Positions 45,848 to 53,994 of a DNA stretch of 64,000 nucleotides are shown here, piece by piece. A model generated the notes under the pieces. The model was not told the origin of the DNA. It did not search any database and saw only the letters and a program-made list of their open reading frames with translations. Position 1 is the stretch's first letter; each line of letters begins with the position of its first letter. The stretch is from Treponema sp. (GTDB lineage: Bacteria; Spirochaetota; Spirochaetia; Treponematales; Treponemataceae). A program made the translations under genes and the position numbers. Where the stretch lies: the NCBI GenBank assembly GCA_016286365.1, contig JAEESN010000014.1, positions 1 to 64,000 of the forward strand, read 5' to 3'.

Positions 45848-47583
45848 TTATTTCCGTAGCGTTTTACCAGTATGTCGAGTTGTTTCTGCATATAAACAAA
45901 ATAGTCTTTTTCGAGTTTTTTCTGTTCTGCAGAATAAGATTTCCATTTTGATTCAAATTCAGAAGTTTTACAGGTTACGAGTGATGGAATATTTTGGACT
46001 GCATAGTCTTGTACTGCAAATAGAGATTGAGTGAGTTCGTAACCTTCATCTGTATCAGAATTTGGATTGTATCTCCACAATGGATACCAGAATGGATTAG
46101 GAAGAGGGTTTTTATCCATCATTTCTGCATATGAATCAACTTTATAAGCATCGAACAACTGATTATCAATCTTTTCTACAGTTTTTCTGTAAACAGATGG
46201 AAAATCATCGATTCTCTGAAGATATCCGCTCTTTCTTTTTCCTTCAAGCTGAGGAGCCATATTAATCCATAAGGTTGCCTGGTTTTCATTCTTCCAGAAA
46301 GGATCTTTCTGTTTATTTATCTGATCTTGTGTTCTATAAGGAATTTTTTTAGAATCAAGTTTATAGTCTTCGCCTTCGAATCCCCAGTAAAGAATTTTCT
46401 GATTTTCTTCTTTAATCATCTCGTCCAAAAATTTAAGGATTTTGATTGCTTTTTCATCGCTGCAGTTTTTCGAAATAGATATTCCCTGTTCAGATGGTAA
46501 AAGAGTGTCGCGATATGCCGGTTTTATTGATTTATCAAAAACCAAAGGAAGAGGGCAGTAGGTTCTTTCATACATTCCCTTATCTTTAAAATTTTCCATA
46601 TCAAAAAAGAATTCCCATCCCTGACAGAACATTCCAAGAAGAATTCCCTGATTGAGTTGGTTATGAAATTGGTCTCTTGTATCTGTGAAAATGGTTGATA
46701 GAACAAGGCCCTGTTTATGATATTTATTCAATGTATTAAGCCATTTTTTAAAGTCATCATTTGTATATATACTTTCTGCTATATATTTATTGTTCTTGTA
46801 GATAACTTTTGCATATCCGTCATTTGGAGATCCAGCAAGAAAATAACCTGGATTCCATAAGTTAAACGATTCCCAGTCGTAGCATAAGATAGAGAAAGGA
46901 ATTGTTGTCTTACCGTTAATGCTTGGATGCTTTTTATAATATTTGCCGAGAAGTTCAAAGTATTCATCTATTGTTGTAATTTTTGGATAATTAAATTCTT
47001 TAAGTACTGCTTTTTGAATCCAGAATGCGCTCTGGTTATAGTAAGTACCGCCATCAGAGCCATCCATTACGCCAAAGGTAGGAAGAGTGTATATATGTTC
47101 TTTTTTGATTGTAGTCATAGTTGCCAGTTCAGAATCAGCAAAGAGCATCTGATTCCATACAGAGGCATAATGCTTCATCAGATTAGGGCAGTGTTTTTCG
47201 AGTAAAGGTTTTAAATCTTTAAGGCAATTTCTATCTTTTAAGATTTCTGTGCTCTTACAGTGAAGAATATCAGGAAAATTATTATTTGCCATATACTGGG
47301 CAAGCATTTGAGTTTCATTTTTTTCCCCAAGAATATCCCATTTAAAAGTTACTCCGAAAGTATCTTTTATCCATTTGTAGATCTTATTTGTTTTAGATGG
47401 TGTTTCAAGGTCTTGATGTGTATAAATTGAAATTGTAAGCGGCCCGTCAGTTTCTTTACTGAATACAGTTTTTGTATCCTGTTCGTAGTCGATAAATGTT
47501 GTGTTACTGTTCGAACTGGTTAAACCCAGGAAACACAAAACAATTAATGTGAATGATAAAAACAATTTTGTAAAACTTTTCAT
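45844..47583 (-). CDS. extracellular solute-binding protein (LplA/YtcQ-like)
   Basis: 579 residues from the ATG at 47583, which has AAGGAG 8 nt upstream; a longer reading to 47631 has no such site. Signal peptide MKSFTKLFLSFTLIVLCFLG lacks a clear lipobox. The body resembles large ABC solute-binding proteins for oligosaccharides: TISIYTHQDLETP, then MLAQYMANNNFPDIL, and SEQGISISKNCSDEKAIKILKFLDEM. No permease or ATPase is nearby. It overlaps truB, so both are probably on one transcript. Confidence 0.85.
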   Translation of the reverse strand: MKSFTKLFLSFTLIVLCFLGLTSSNSNTTFIDYEQDTKTVFSKETDGPLTISIYTHQDLETPSKTNKIYKWIKDTFGVTFKWDILGEKNETQMLAQYMANNNFPDILHCKSTEILKDRNCLKDLKPLLEKHCPNLMKHYASVWNQMLFADSELATMTTIKKEHIYTLPTFGVMDGSDGGTYYNQSAFWIQKAVLKEFNYPKITTIDEYFELLGKYYKKHPSINGKTTIPFSILCYDWESFNLWNPGYFLAGSPNDGYAKVIYKNNKYIAESIYTNDDFKKWLNTLNKYHKQGLVLSTIFTDTRDQFHNQLNQGILLGMFCQGWEFFFDMENFKDKGMYERTYCPLPLVFDKSIKPAYRDTLLPSEQGISISKNCSDEKAIKILKFLDEMIKEENQKILYWGFEGEDYKLDSKKIPYRTQDQINKQKDPFWKNENQATLWINMAPQLEGKRKSGYLQRIDDFPSVYRKTVEKIDNQLFDAYKVDSYAEMMDKNPLPNPFWYPLWRYNPNSDTDEGYELTQSLFAVQDYAVQNIPSLVTCKTSEFESKWKSYSAEQKKLEKDYFVYMQKQLDILVKRYGNK

Positions 47584-47632
47584 ATTATTTCTCCTTACAG
47601 ATAGTGTAATGGAAAGAATGAAATAAAGCAAT

Positions 47633-47827
47633 TTAGTTTTTTTGTGGTTCCGACAGATTGAAAGCTTTTGAAATCAGCTGGCTTATTGTGAGCTTTTCAT
47701 TTTCAGCAATTTTTCTTAACCGTTCTGCTTCATCTTTTTTTATTGTAAGAGTTATGTTTATAGTATTTCTTCCCGTAGGTTTTCTACCAGCCCCTTTCCT
47801 TGAGCCACCCCATTTTTTTTCTTCCAT
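47633..47827 (-). CDS. GAGRKP-type ribbon-helix-helix protein, copy 1
   Basis: 64 residues. A basic N-terminal W-GGSRKGAGRKPTGR arm, like an AT-hook, precedes a predicted ribbon-helix-helix (INITLTIKKDEAERLRKIAE, then LTISQLISKAF). Such proteins are common regulators on plasmids and phages. It is ~70% identical to the protein at 63302. No Shine-Dalgarno; the -10 box is 6 nt before the ATG. Probably a DNA-binding autoregulator marking the accessory region. Confidence 0.75.
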   Translation of the reverse strand: MEEKKWGGSRKGAGRKPTGRNTINITLTIKKDEAERLRKIAENEKLTISQLISKAFNLSEPQKN

Positions 47828-47833
47828 GATTAC

Positions 47834-47880
47834 AATATATAGGAATTAACTTGAAATGTCCAATTATCTATTCAAAGATA
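47834..47880 (-). promoter_or_regulatory. promoter and palindrome of RHH copy 1
   Basis: On the minus strand TTGGAC (47863-47858), an 18-nt spacer and TATATT (47839-47834). The block TTTCAAGTT within the spacer is shared with the copy-2 promoter. A palindrome TATCT-n6-AGATA (47865-47880) lies directly upstream of the -35. Confidence 0.55.
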
Positions 47881-47977
47881 GTCGTTTGTGGGGGGGAGAG
47901 GTTTAGCTTATTATTTTCTTTATTTGAATCTATACATTTACTAATATTTAATGTTATGCTTTTTACAAAGACAAATA

Positions 47978-48952
47978 ATGATGATATACGATTTTGATGA
48001 ATATCCTGTAAGCGACAGAAATGGTTCTTATGGTGGAAAGGCTTGTTATAAAGAAGGAATACTCATAAATGATGAATATTGGATAATTAAATATCCACAA
48101 AATACTTCAAATCCATTTGATTTAAAAGATTTATCCTATTCTTCTACACCTGAATCGGAATTTCTTGGAAGCCAGATTTATGAATTATTGGGATTTCCTG
48201 TTCATCAAACATGTCTTGGAATAAGAAATAATCATGTTGTAGTTGCCTGCAAGGATTTTTGTGATGATAATCATAAACTGATAGAATTTCGTCAGCTTAA
48301 AAATACATATAATAAAGTTTTAAGTGAAAAGCTGGAAAAAAGTTTTTCTTCAACAGACAGTAATCATTTTGTTGTTTTAGAAGGTGTTCTTCTTCATCTT
48401 GATTACAATCCGTCTTTGCAGAATATCAAAGGATTAAAACAAAGGTTCTGGGATTGTGTTGTTATAGACGGTTTAATCAATAATAACGACAGAAATAATG
48501 GAAACTGGGGTGTTTTAAGAGGAAGCGAAGGTGATGTTTTATGTCCTATATTTGATAACGGAGCTTCTTTTTCGCCCAATGTTTCTGAAACAAGAATTAT
48601 TCATAAATTAAACAATCCCGATTCATTATTAACAGGTGTTTATGATGCAGTTACAACATATAGTTTTGATGGTAAAAAAAATGCAACTTTTAAAGAGCTT
48701 ATAAAACTTGATAATCCAGAGCTTCATGAGGCTATAAAAAGAAATGTACCATTAATTAAAAATAAAGAGAATGAAATATATGATTTAATTAATCAGATTC
48801 CGGAAACAAAAAAATCATATAAGATTATTTCTCCTGAACGAAAAGAAGTTTATAAAAAAGAAATAAATGTAAGACTCTATAATATTTTACTTCCAGAATA
48901 TGAAAGACTAATTGTAAAAGATAAACATCATGACAATAGTTATGAAATATAA
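47978..48952 (+). CDS. HipA/CtkA-like protein kinase
   Basis: 324 residues from 47978 (a second ATG follows at once; 47951 is a weaker alternative). The N-terminus MIYDFDEYPVSDRNGSYGGKACYKEGI and the nucleotide region DEYWIIKYPQN match the CtkA/HipA-like family. The catalytic loop DGLINNNDRNNGNWGVL supplies the Asp and Asn, and PIFDNGASF the metal Asp. No HipB or other antitoxin is adjacent. CtkA of Helicobacter is a secreted kinase; HipA phosphorylates glutamyl-tRNA synthetase. The target here is unknown. Confidence 0.8.
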   Translation: MMIYDFDEYPVSDRNGSYGGKACYKEGILINDEYWIIKYPQNTSNPFDLKDLSYSSTPESEFLGSQIYELLGFPVHQTCLGIRNNHVVVACKDFCDDNHKLIEFRQLKNTYNKVLSEKLEKSFSSTDSNHFVVLEGVLLHLDYNPSLQNIKGLKQRFWDCVVIDGLINNNDRNNGNWGVLRGSEGDVLCPIFDNGASFSPNVSETRIIHKLNNPDSLLTGVYDAVTTYSFDGKKNATFKELIKLDNPELHEAIKRNVPLIKNKENEIYDLINQIPETKKSYKIISPERKEVYKKEINVRLYNILLPEYERLIVKDKHHDNSYEI

Positions 48953-48955
48953 TTA

Positions 48956-49444
48956 TTAAAATTGTTTTTTCTTTAATTGTTCTTTGATGAGTTTTCCTTT
49001 TTTATTAGGTTTTTGTGCAGCGACATAATCTATATGAAAAGCATCCGGTGGAATTCTATAAGAAACAACAGTATTTCCGTTTGCATTTGTAATTGAAAAG
49101 TCACCAGCAGAAATAATATCCATACCTATAAGAGCATCTAAGTTCGGGCCACCCATAAAATCAGAAACACGTAGATTTTTAATACAAACATTATTTGGTA
49201 AAGTAATATCTACGATATAATCATAACAATCTATTGTTCCAGCAGCTGTATTATGACTACTCATCCCTACAGGAATAAGTTTAAGTTGATTTGCAACATT
49301 TTTAGAAATACAAGATCCAGAAGCTCCTGTATCCCAAACTGCATTTATTTTTATTCCTAAACCATTTTTATGAATTGTTACTTCAGTTTTAATCTGATTA
49401 AGTTTTCCATTTTTAGCAGTAATTGTAAAAGCATCATATTTCAT
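48956..49444 (-). CDS. retropepsin-like aspartic protease
   Basis: 162 residues. The single catalytic motif VWDTGASGSCIS (Asp38-Thr-Gly) and the later LDALIGMDII hydrophobic-Gly motif are the clan AA pattern, so the enzyme should be active as a homodimer. No signal peptide or membrane helix; the Lys-rich C-terminus is polar. It overlaps the upstream small gene by 4 nt (ATGA), so the two are made together. Confidence 0.85.
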   Translation of the reverse strand: MKYDAFTITAKNGKLNQIKTEVTIHKNGLGIKINAVWDTGASGSCISKNVANQLKLIPVGMSSHNTAAGTIDCYDYIVDITLPNNVCIKNLRVSDFMGGPNLDALIGMDIISAGDFSITNANGNTVVSYRIPPDAFHIDYVAAQKPNKKGKLIKEQLKKKQF

Positions 49445-49680
49445 GCGAAAGCATATCTCCCTGTATAATAAAATTCAACATCTTTTTCTTCAGGAAGACA
49501 TCTTTGAATAATATATTCACCAACAGGAGTAGGAAGCATATTTTTAATGGCTTCTTCTTCATCATTAAAATAACCTTTTACTTCTTTATTTTGGATGACT
49601 ACTCGTTTGCCAATATGTTCTTTTATGATTTTCTCGCGATTTTGTTTGAACCAGTCAAAATCAGATTTCATATCATACAT
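49441..49680 (-). CDS. DUF5678-like small protein
   Basis: 79 residues with the pattern DWFKQNREKIIKEHIGKRVVI, then DEEEAIKNM and GEYIIQRCLP, which resembles DUF5678. AGGAG lies 7 nt before the ATG. Small proteins of this type are, from memory, often coupled to retropepsin-like proteases, possibly as partner or substrate. Here the two genes overlap by 4 nt. Confidence 0.72.
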   Translation of the reverse strand: MYDMKSDFDWFKQNREKIIKEHIGKRVVIQNKEVKGYFNDEEEAIKNMLPTPVGEYIIQRCLPEEKDVEFYYTGRYAFA

Positions 49681-49868
49681 ATATAAACTCCTATTAAAAA
49701 ATTCTTAAACATTATATTATGTATTTACAATATTTGTAAAGCATATGTATAATATACTAAAAAAACAAATCATTTTCCAAAAGACTTGAAAAAAAAACTT
49801 GACAAATCAAAATTATTGACATATCTTTTATAGTAGATAGGGTGGTTACATAAAGATAACTTTTTAAG

Positions 49869-49891
49869 TATAATAAATAAAGTGAAGGAGA
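49869..49891 (+). promoter_or_regulatory. promoter/RBS of the 49899 gene
   Basis: TATAAT at 49869-49874 with TTACAT 17 nt upstream (49846-49851). Two TTGACA hexamers at 49799 and 49816 may belong to other start sites. AAGGAG at about 49885-49890 serves the ATG at 49899. Confidence 0.45.
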
Positions 49892-49898
49892 TAGTTTT

Positions 49899-50993
49899 AT
49901 GGAATTAACTTATATAGATTATCCAATAACTAAAGTTGAAAAAACTAATCAAATTGAAGAAGTTAGCCATTATACAGATGTATATGTGAATGGTATATAT
50001 TCAAGTTCTACAAATTATTATAAATCTTATGAAAATAATATAAAAACAATTGTATATTTTGCTCAAACTCGAATAGTTCATAATGTTGATTTACCTGTAA
50101 AAGAAGGATGGACTGTAAGGATAATATATGAAAATGATAAAAAAATATATTATATTATTCGTGAGAATAATCTCATATTATGGCAAAAAGATACAAAAAA
50201 ATTTAATTCACTTTTTGCATCAAGAATCTCTACGCCGGAATTAGAAAATTTATTAAGTTTTAATACAAATAATGATTATACTTCTATTGTATATAACACA
50301 AAATATATGGATGATTTTGTAATAGGCCATGAAAATAAAATTGTTTTATCTACCGAAAAAATTCCAAAATTACAAAAAGATGGTTATAGTTACAATTCTA
50401 CAAGGATTTATTATTTAGATAATTCTTCGGATATATTTGAAAAGGAAATAGCTATTCAACCTGGATGGACTGTTCATAAGATTTACTTTGGATTTAGGAA
50501 TATAGGTAATTATTTAAGAAAAAGTATTATTTTAGAAACGAGAGAACAATTGTTTTGTGATTTATATTATGAAAAATCAATAAAAACAGCGATTGCAAGA
50601 TTAATTAAAGATTATATTAAAAGTGAACATGAATATAAACATGAAACTCCACGTAAAGTCGGCTTAGTTGCATTATTGATTTCTGGAATTCTTTTATTAA
50701 TAACTAGAAATGCAGTTTATGATTTAACTTTAGAACATTTTTATCAAATAGATTTTGAAAGAATAAATATTTTCTTTAATCATTTATTTACAGGTACTGG
50801 CAATTCAAATGATGGACGTATTTTGTTTTTTCTTCCTTCTTTTTTTATTTTTTCAATTACTATTTTTTTATTTCTTGATGATCTTTTAAAAAAAATATTT
50901 CAACCAACAATAAAGGTTATAAAATGGTTTAGGAAAAATTCTGGGGTTTTTAAAGATATATTAAAAGATTGGGAAGAAAAATTTTATTTATGA
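49899..50993 (+). CDS. membrane protein with duplicated beta domain
   Basis: 364 residues. Two similar ~100-residue blocks occur: the first with YYKSYENNIKTI and VKEGWTVRIIY, the second with YYLDNSSDIFEK and IQPGWTVHKIYFG. Each is a strand, a loop and then a P/E-GWTV turn, suggesting an internal duplication. Two transmembrane helices follow (VGLVALLISGILLLITR, about 250; FFLPSFFIFSITIFLFL, about 310) with a charged tail. Strongly AT-rich. No family recognised. Confidence 0.6.
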   Translation: MELTYIDYPITKVEKTNQIEEVSHYTDVYVNGIYSSSTNYYKSYENNIKTIVYFAQTRIVHNVDLPVKEGWTVRIIYENDKKIYYIIRENNLILWQKDTKKFNSLFASRISTPELENLLSFNTNNDYTSIVYNTKYMDDFVIGHENKIVLSTEKIPKLQKDGYSYNSTRIYYLDNSSDIFEKEIAIQPGWTVHKIYFGFRNIGNYLRKSIILETREQLFCDLYYEKSIKTAIARLIKDYIKSEHEYKHETPRKVGLVALLISGILLLITRNAVYDLTLEHFYQIDFERINIFFNHLFTGTGNSNDGRILFFLPSFFIFSITIFLFLDDLLKKIFQPTIKVIKWFRKNSGVFKDILKDWEEKFYL

Positions 50994-51078
50994 ATCTCCT
51001 GCAGAGGTCGGATACGGATAGTTTATAAAAAAAAGTATCTGATTATTGCTGTCGAGTATATTCGATAAAAATATTTTA

Positions 51079-51672
51079 TTAATACAGAAAGCCGAATAGC
51101 CATAATGGTTTTTTTTGAACCAGTTCCGGTCTCAATTCCATCTGCGGCAATAAAAGCATTTTCCAGGGATTTTATCTGCTCGCCTGTCTTGTTTTTTCCG
51201 CCACATTCGATTGTATATTTATTATTTACAAAGAAATCGCTCATTTTGGAGATTTCTACAGTCTGATTATAAGAAAGCTGATTGACTAAAAAACTTTCTC
51301 TGACATTTCCTTCATCAGCCTTATTTCCATGATATAAATACATAAGATTTGTATTTTCAACATAAATGGAGAACTTTCCGCTATTATTGAAAGAAGCTTT
51401 TTAATTTTTGGAACATATGCTATTTCAATCTTTCTAAAAAGGGGAAGCTCAACATCTAAAATCATATTTATTGTTTCTTCAAGCTTCATATAATAAGTAT
51501 CTAATCCTTCCTTAAAAAATGGATAATATCCCGTTTTAAGATATTCTTTAAAATACTCAAAAGGTTTAATTTTGCCACAAATATTCAGCGTATGTTTTGA
51601 ATGATTATGTAGAATTTCTTTAAGCGATAATTCTTGAAAATCAATTCCTGTTTTATACTTAAAAATTACCTA
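51079..51672 (-). pseudogene. decayed AAA ATPase (DUF4143-type C-terminal part)
   Basis: Reading on the minus strand, about 51672-51372 encodes the family segment KIKPFEYFKEYLKTGYYPF ... IKKLLSIIAESSPF. After an internal deletion the frame changes and VENTNLMYLYHGNKADEGNVRESFLVNQL continues to GGKNKTGEQI. An extra base in the 8-T run at 51109-51116 (plus strand) breaks the end; without it the protein would finish PLWLFGFLY with stop at 51079. The N-terminal Walker A domain is absent. So there are at least three lesions. Confidence 0.8.
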
Positions 51673-51762
51673 AATGAAAGTCCCTGCATTTTGTACATTA
51701 CAGGACGATGACTTAAATCAGCGCGGGCATTTTGAAATTTATCGTTATTTTATTTGTTCCAA

Positions 51763-51798
51763 TGGGGCAGAGAGAGGATCGAACTCCCGACATGCTCA
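51763..51798 (-). pseudogene. 3' fragment of tRNA-Val, copy A
   Basis: The minus strand carries a T arm CGGGAGTTCGATCCTCTC-type sequence and acceptor 3' strand ending CTGCCCCA. No 5' half is present. It matches copy B at 51965 over about 31 of 36 positions and looks like a leftover attachment-site repeat. Confidence 0.6.
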
Positions 51799-51813
51799 AA
51801 TAGGAAATCCGTT

Positions 51814-51841
51814 AAAAAAAAACAGGCAAGCCTGTTTTTTT
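51814..51841. terminator. bidirectional terminator hairpin
   Basis: CAGGC (51823-51827) / GCCTG (51830-51834) with a 2-nt loop, flanked by nine As on the left and seven Ts on the right, so it can terminate on either strand. Confidence 0.75.
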
Positions 51842-51891
51842 AGGATTCTCCTCAAAATTCATTCCGAATGAACGGCAGTGAATGAGGTCGT

Positions 51892-51907
51892 AGAATGTCG
51901 GGAGTTC
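51892..51907 (+). repeat. inverted 16-bp copy of the tRNA-Val anticodon/T-arm junction
   Basis: AGAATGTCGGGAGTTC on the plus strand is identical to the minus-strand sequence within copy B (51997-51982). The two form an inverted repeat around the terminator at 51924-51959. Confidence 0.7.
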
Positions 51908-51923
51908 CTGAATACGAAAGACT

Positions 51924-51959
51924 TTAAAAAAACAAAAGGCTTCGTATAAGCGAAGCCTT
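51924..51959 (-). terminator. terminator downstream of the tRNA-Val fragment
   Basis: Perfect 9-bp stem AAGGCTTCG / CGAAGCCTT (51936-51944 and 51951-51959) with a 6-nt loop. On the minus strand it is followed by a TTTTGTTTTTTT tract. It is placed to end transcription of a tRNA read leftwards. Confidence 0.8.
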
Positions 51960-51964
51960 AACAA

Positions 51965-52011
51965 TGGGCAGTGAGAGGATCGAACTCCCGACATTCTGGG
52001 TGTAAACCAGA
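51965..52011 (-). pseudogene. 3' fragment of tRNA-Val (TAC), copy B
   Basis: On the minus strand, 47 nt give the anticodon arm (CTGG/CCAG around TTTACAC, anticodon TAC), the variable loop, the T arm and the acceptor 3' strand ACTGCCC plus discriminator A. The preceding sequence has no acceptor 5' strand or D arm, so the gene is 5'-truncated. It is followed by an intact tRNA-type terminator. This is expected for a tRNA used as an integration site and later rearranged. Confidence 0.7.
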
Positions 52012-52060
52012 CTGAACAGTTTCTTAAAAAAACAATCAAATATGCAAGATTACTCATAAT

Positions 52061-52136
52061 AAATAGTATTTACGGGACTACTATTTAATTATTTGTTGGT
52101 TAAACATCTTATGTCCCGGACAAAGATGTTTTTTTT
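52061..52136 (+). promoter_or_regulatory. palindromes ahead of parA
   Basis: Two inverted repeats: AAATAGTA (52061-52068) / TACTATTT (52079-52086), and AACATCTT (52103-52110) / AAGATGTT (52123-52130). The second encloses TGTCC-C-GGACA and is followed by eight Ts, as in a terminator. They lie 74-149 nt before parA and could be a partition site, an operator or a leader attenuator. Confidence 0.5.
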
Positions 52137-52209
52137 ATTTTAACTTTTTTATAAAAAATAAAGTCTTGGGCGGATGGAAATTTTTTATAAAACTACGGAA
52201 GGAAATATT

Positions 52210-53010
52210 ATGGTTATTTCAAATGTAAGTATGAAAGGCGGTGTTGGAAAGTCCGCACAGACAATCCTCCTTGCCTGCAATCTTGCAGCAAGAGGAAAAA
52301 AGGTTTGGGTTATAGATTTAGATCCAAATAATTCATCAAGTTTATTTTTTTCATTGGGTATTAAAAATATTCAGGAAATAAATCTTGAAAAAAATGTTTT
52401 CAAACTTTTGATGGATAGAAATGCAGAAAATAATATCATCCCATCAAATAAAGAAAACATTTGGCTTACTACTTCTTCAATACGATTACCAGATCTTCGA
52501 AGTATTGATTATCATGTATTAAATAATACAATTTCAAAAGTTAAAGATAATTACGATTTTGTAATTATAGATACCCCTCCTACTTATGATAATCATGTAA
52601 TGTCAGCAATTTTTGCAGCTGACATAATTTTTACTCCAGTTGAATTTAATCAGGATAACATAAACACAGCAAGATATCTTCGTGAAAAAATAATGGAAGA
52701 ATTACCGGAAAAATATTCCTGCTGGTATATAAATTATGCTCGGTGGGAAAGCCAGTGGGAAAACATTGGTAATTCAACACAATCACAATTTGTAAATGCT
52801 TTTGAAGAAGTTTTTGAAAACATCCTTGATGGTGTAAAAATTCCTTCAACAACTGCAGCAAAAGCTTATATCAACTTTGGGGAAAAATTAAATATTAATT
52901 CTAAAAAAACTATGGGGAATAAAAAGCTGGCTATTGCTATTAATCAGCTTGCTAATTTACTTATCGGCGCAGAAGTAAATGATACTTCAAAATACGTAGA
53001 AACATTCTAA
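52210..53010 (+). CDS. parA: ParA-family partition ATPase
   Basis: 266 residues from the ATG at 52210, with GGAAGGAA just upstream; an earlier ATG at 52174 is less likely. The deviant Walker A is MKGGVGKSAQT (about residues 8-18), with VWVIDLDPNNSSS (A') and FVIIDTPPTYDN (Walker B). ParA ATPases position plasmids or ICEs with ParB. The neighbouring gene is ParB-like, 11 nt away with AAGGAG. No N-terminal DNA-binding extension, so a type Ib/Soj-like short form. Confidence 0.92.
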   Translation: MVISNVSMKGGVGKSAQTILLACNLAARGKKVWVIDLDPNNSSSLFFSLGIKNIQEINLEKNVFKLLMDRNAENNIIPSNKENIWLTTSSIRLPDLRSIDYHVLNNTISKVKDNYDFVIIDTPPTYDNHVMSAIFAADIIFTPVEFNQDNINTARYLREKIMEELPEKYSCWYINYARWESQWENIGNSTQSQFVNAFEEVFENILDGVKIPSTTAAKAYINFGEKLNINSKKTMGNKKLAIAINQLANLLIGAEVNDTSKYVETF

Positions 53011-53021
53011 GGAGCTTGTAT

Positions 53022-53984
53022 ATGGCAAAAAAACTTTTAATTAATCAGGCTGGTACTCAGGCAGCCTATGCAGATACAGGATTAAAACTTTCTAAACTTA
53101 TTCCTTTGGAAGAAATTGAAATGCATGAAGAGTTTCAGAAACTTTTCACCATAGATGAAAATCTTTTGAAAAGAATTATTGATTCTATAATAAAAGGTGG
53201 ATATGACAATTCTCAGCCAGTTCATATATGGAATGCGTTAGATCAGAAAGGAAATAAGCATACTTATCTTATTGACGGTTATACAAGATTTCAGGCTGCA
53301 AAAAAATCCGGTTTAAAAGCGATTCCATATTTTGAGCATAAATTTAATGATTTTGATGAAGCTTATAAATATGTACTTGGTTTACAGGTAAACCGTAGAA
53401 ATCTTGAAGGAAATGAACTTTTAAAAAACATAAATATCCTTATGGGTACTGATTTTATTCAGAAAACAGAAGGAAAAAAATCAGAAGCAATTGCAGAAGC
53501 TTTAGATGTTTCTCCAAGAACAGTTGAAAAAGCAATGGCCGTAGAAAAAAATAAAGAAGCAAAAGCTAAAGTTGAAGCTGGTGAAATGACTGTTAATCAG
53601 GCTTATAACGAAATAAAAAATAAATCTAAAAAAACAAAAAAAGAATCTGAAAAAATTGAAGATAATTCGGGCAATCCTGGAGCGTTAAACTTCAATCATT
53701 CAGATGGAATAGAAAGACCTGTTCATAGTGCAACTGAAGAGGATGAGCTTGATAAATGGACAAAAGAAAAAAACATTCAGGTAGAAGCAGCAAAAAATGA
53801 GGGTTGGGAAAAAGGTTTTGCAGATGGTTTTTATAAAGCAATCTGTTTTGTTTTCGGTGAAATAAAAAAAGGCAGAAGTTTGGAAGATGTTGCAAAAGAT
53901 GAAAAGCTTTCAGATTTTTCACCAAGCATAATTTCAAAGTTTGAACTTCCTCCGGATGATGAAGAACTTTATTTAAATATCTGA
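53022..53984 (+). CDS. parB: ParB-like partition/nuclease-domain protein
   Basis: 320 residues from the ATG at 53022 (AAGGAG 7 nt upstream). The ParB/sulfiredoxin-like domain reads LIPLEEIEMHEEF, then PVHIW and YLIDGYTRFQAAKKSGLKAIPY; the central helix-turn-helix is SEAIAEALDVSPRTVEKAM. The usual GERRxRA box II is replaced by DGYTRFQAA, as in many plasmid ParB-like proteins. A Lys/Asn linker and an acidic C-terminal domain follow. It probably loads on a site near parA. Confidence 0.85.
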   Translation: MAKKLLINQAGTQAAYADTGLKLSKLIPLEEIEMHEEFQKLFTIDENLLKRIIDSIIKGGYDNSQPVHIWNALDQKGNKHTYLIDGYTRFQAAKKSGLKAIPYFEHKFNDFDEAYKYVLGLQVNRRNLEGNELLKNINILMGTDFIQKTEGKKSEAIAEALDVSPRTVEKAMAVEKNKEAKAKVEAGEMTVNQAYNEIKNKSKKTKKESEKIEDNSGNPGALNFNHSDGIERPVHSATEEDELDKWTKEKNIQVEAAKNEGWEKGFADGFYKAICFVFGEIKKGRSLEDVAKDEKLSDFSPSIISKFELPPDDEELYLNI

Positions 53985-53994
53985 GGTGGTGAAA

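Noticed and set aside
51023-51343. An independent 106-residue gene
   Set aside because: It is the C-terminal part of the damaged AAA ATPase read past a frameshift.
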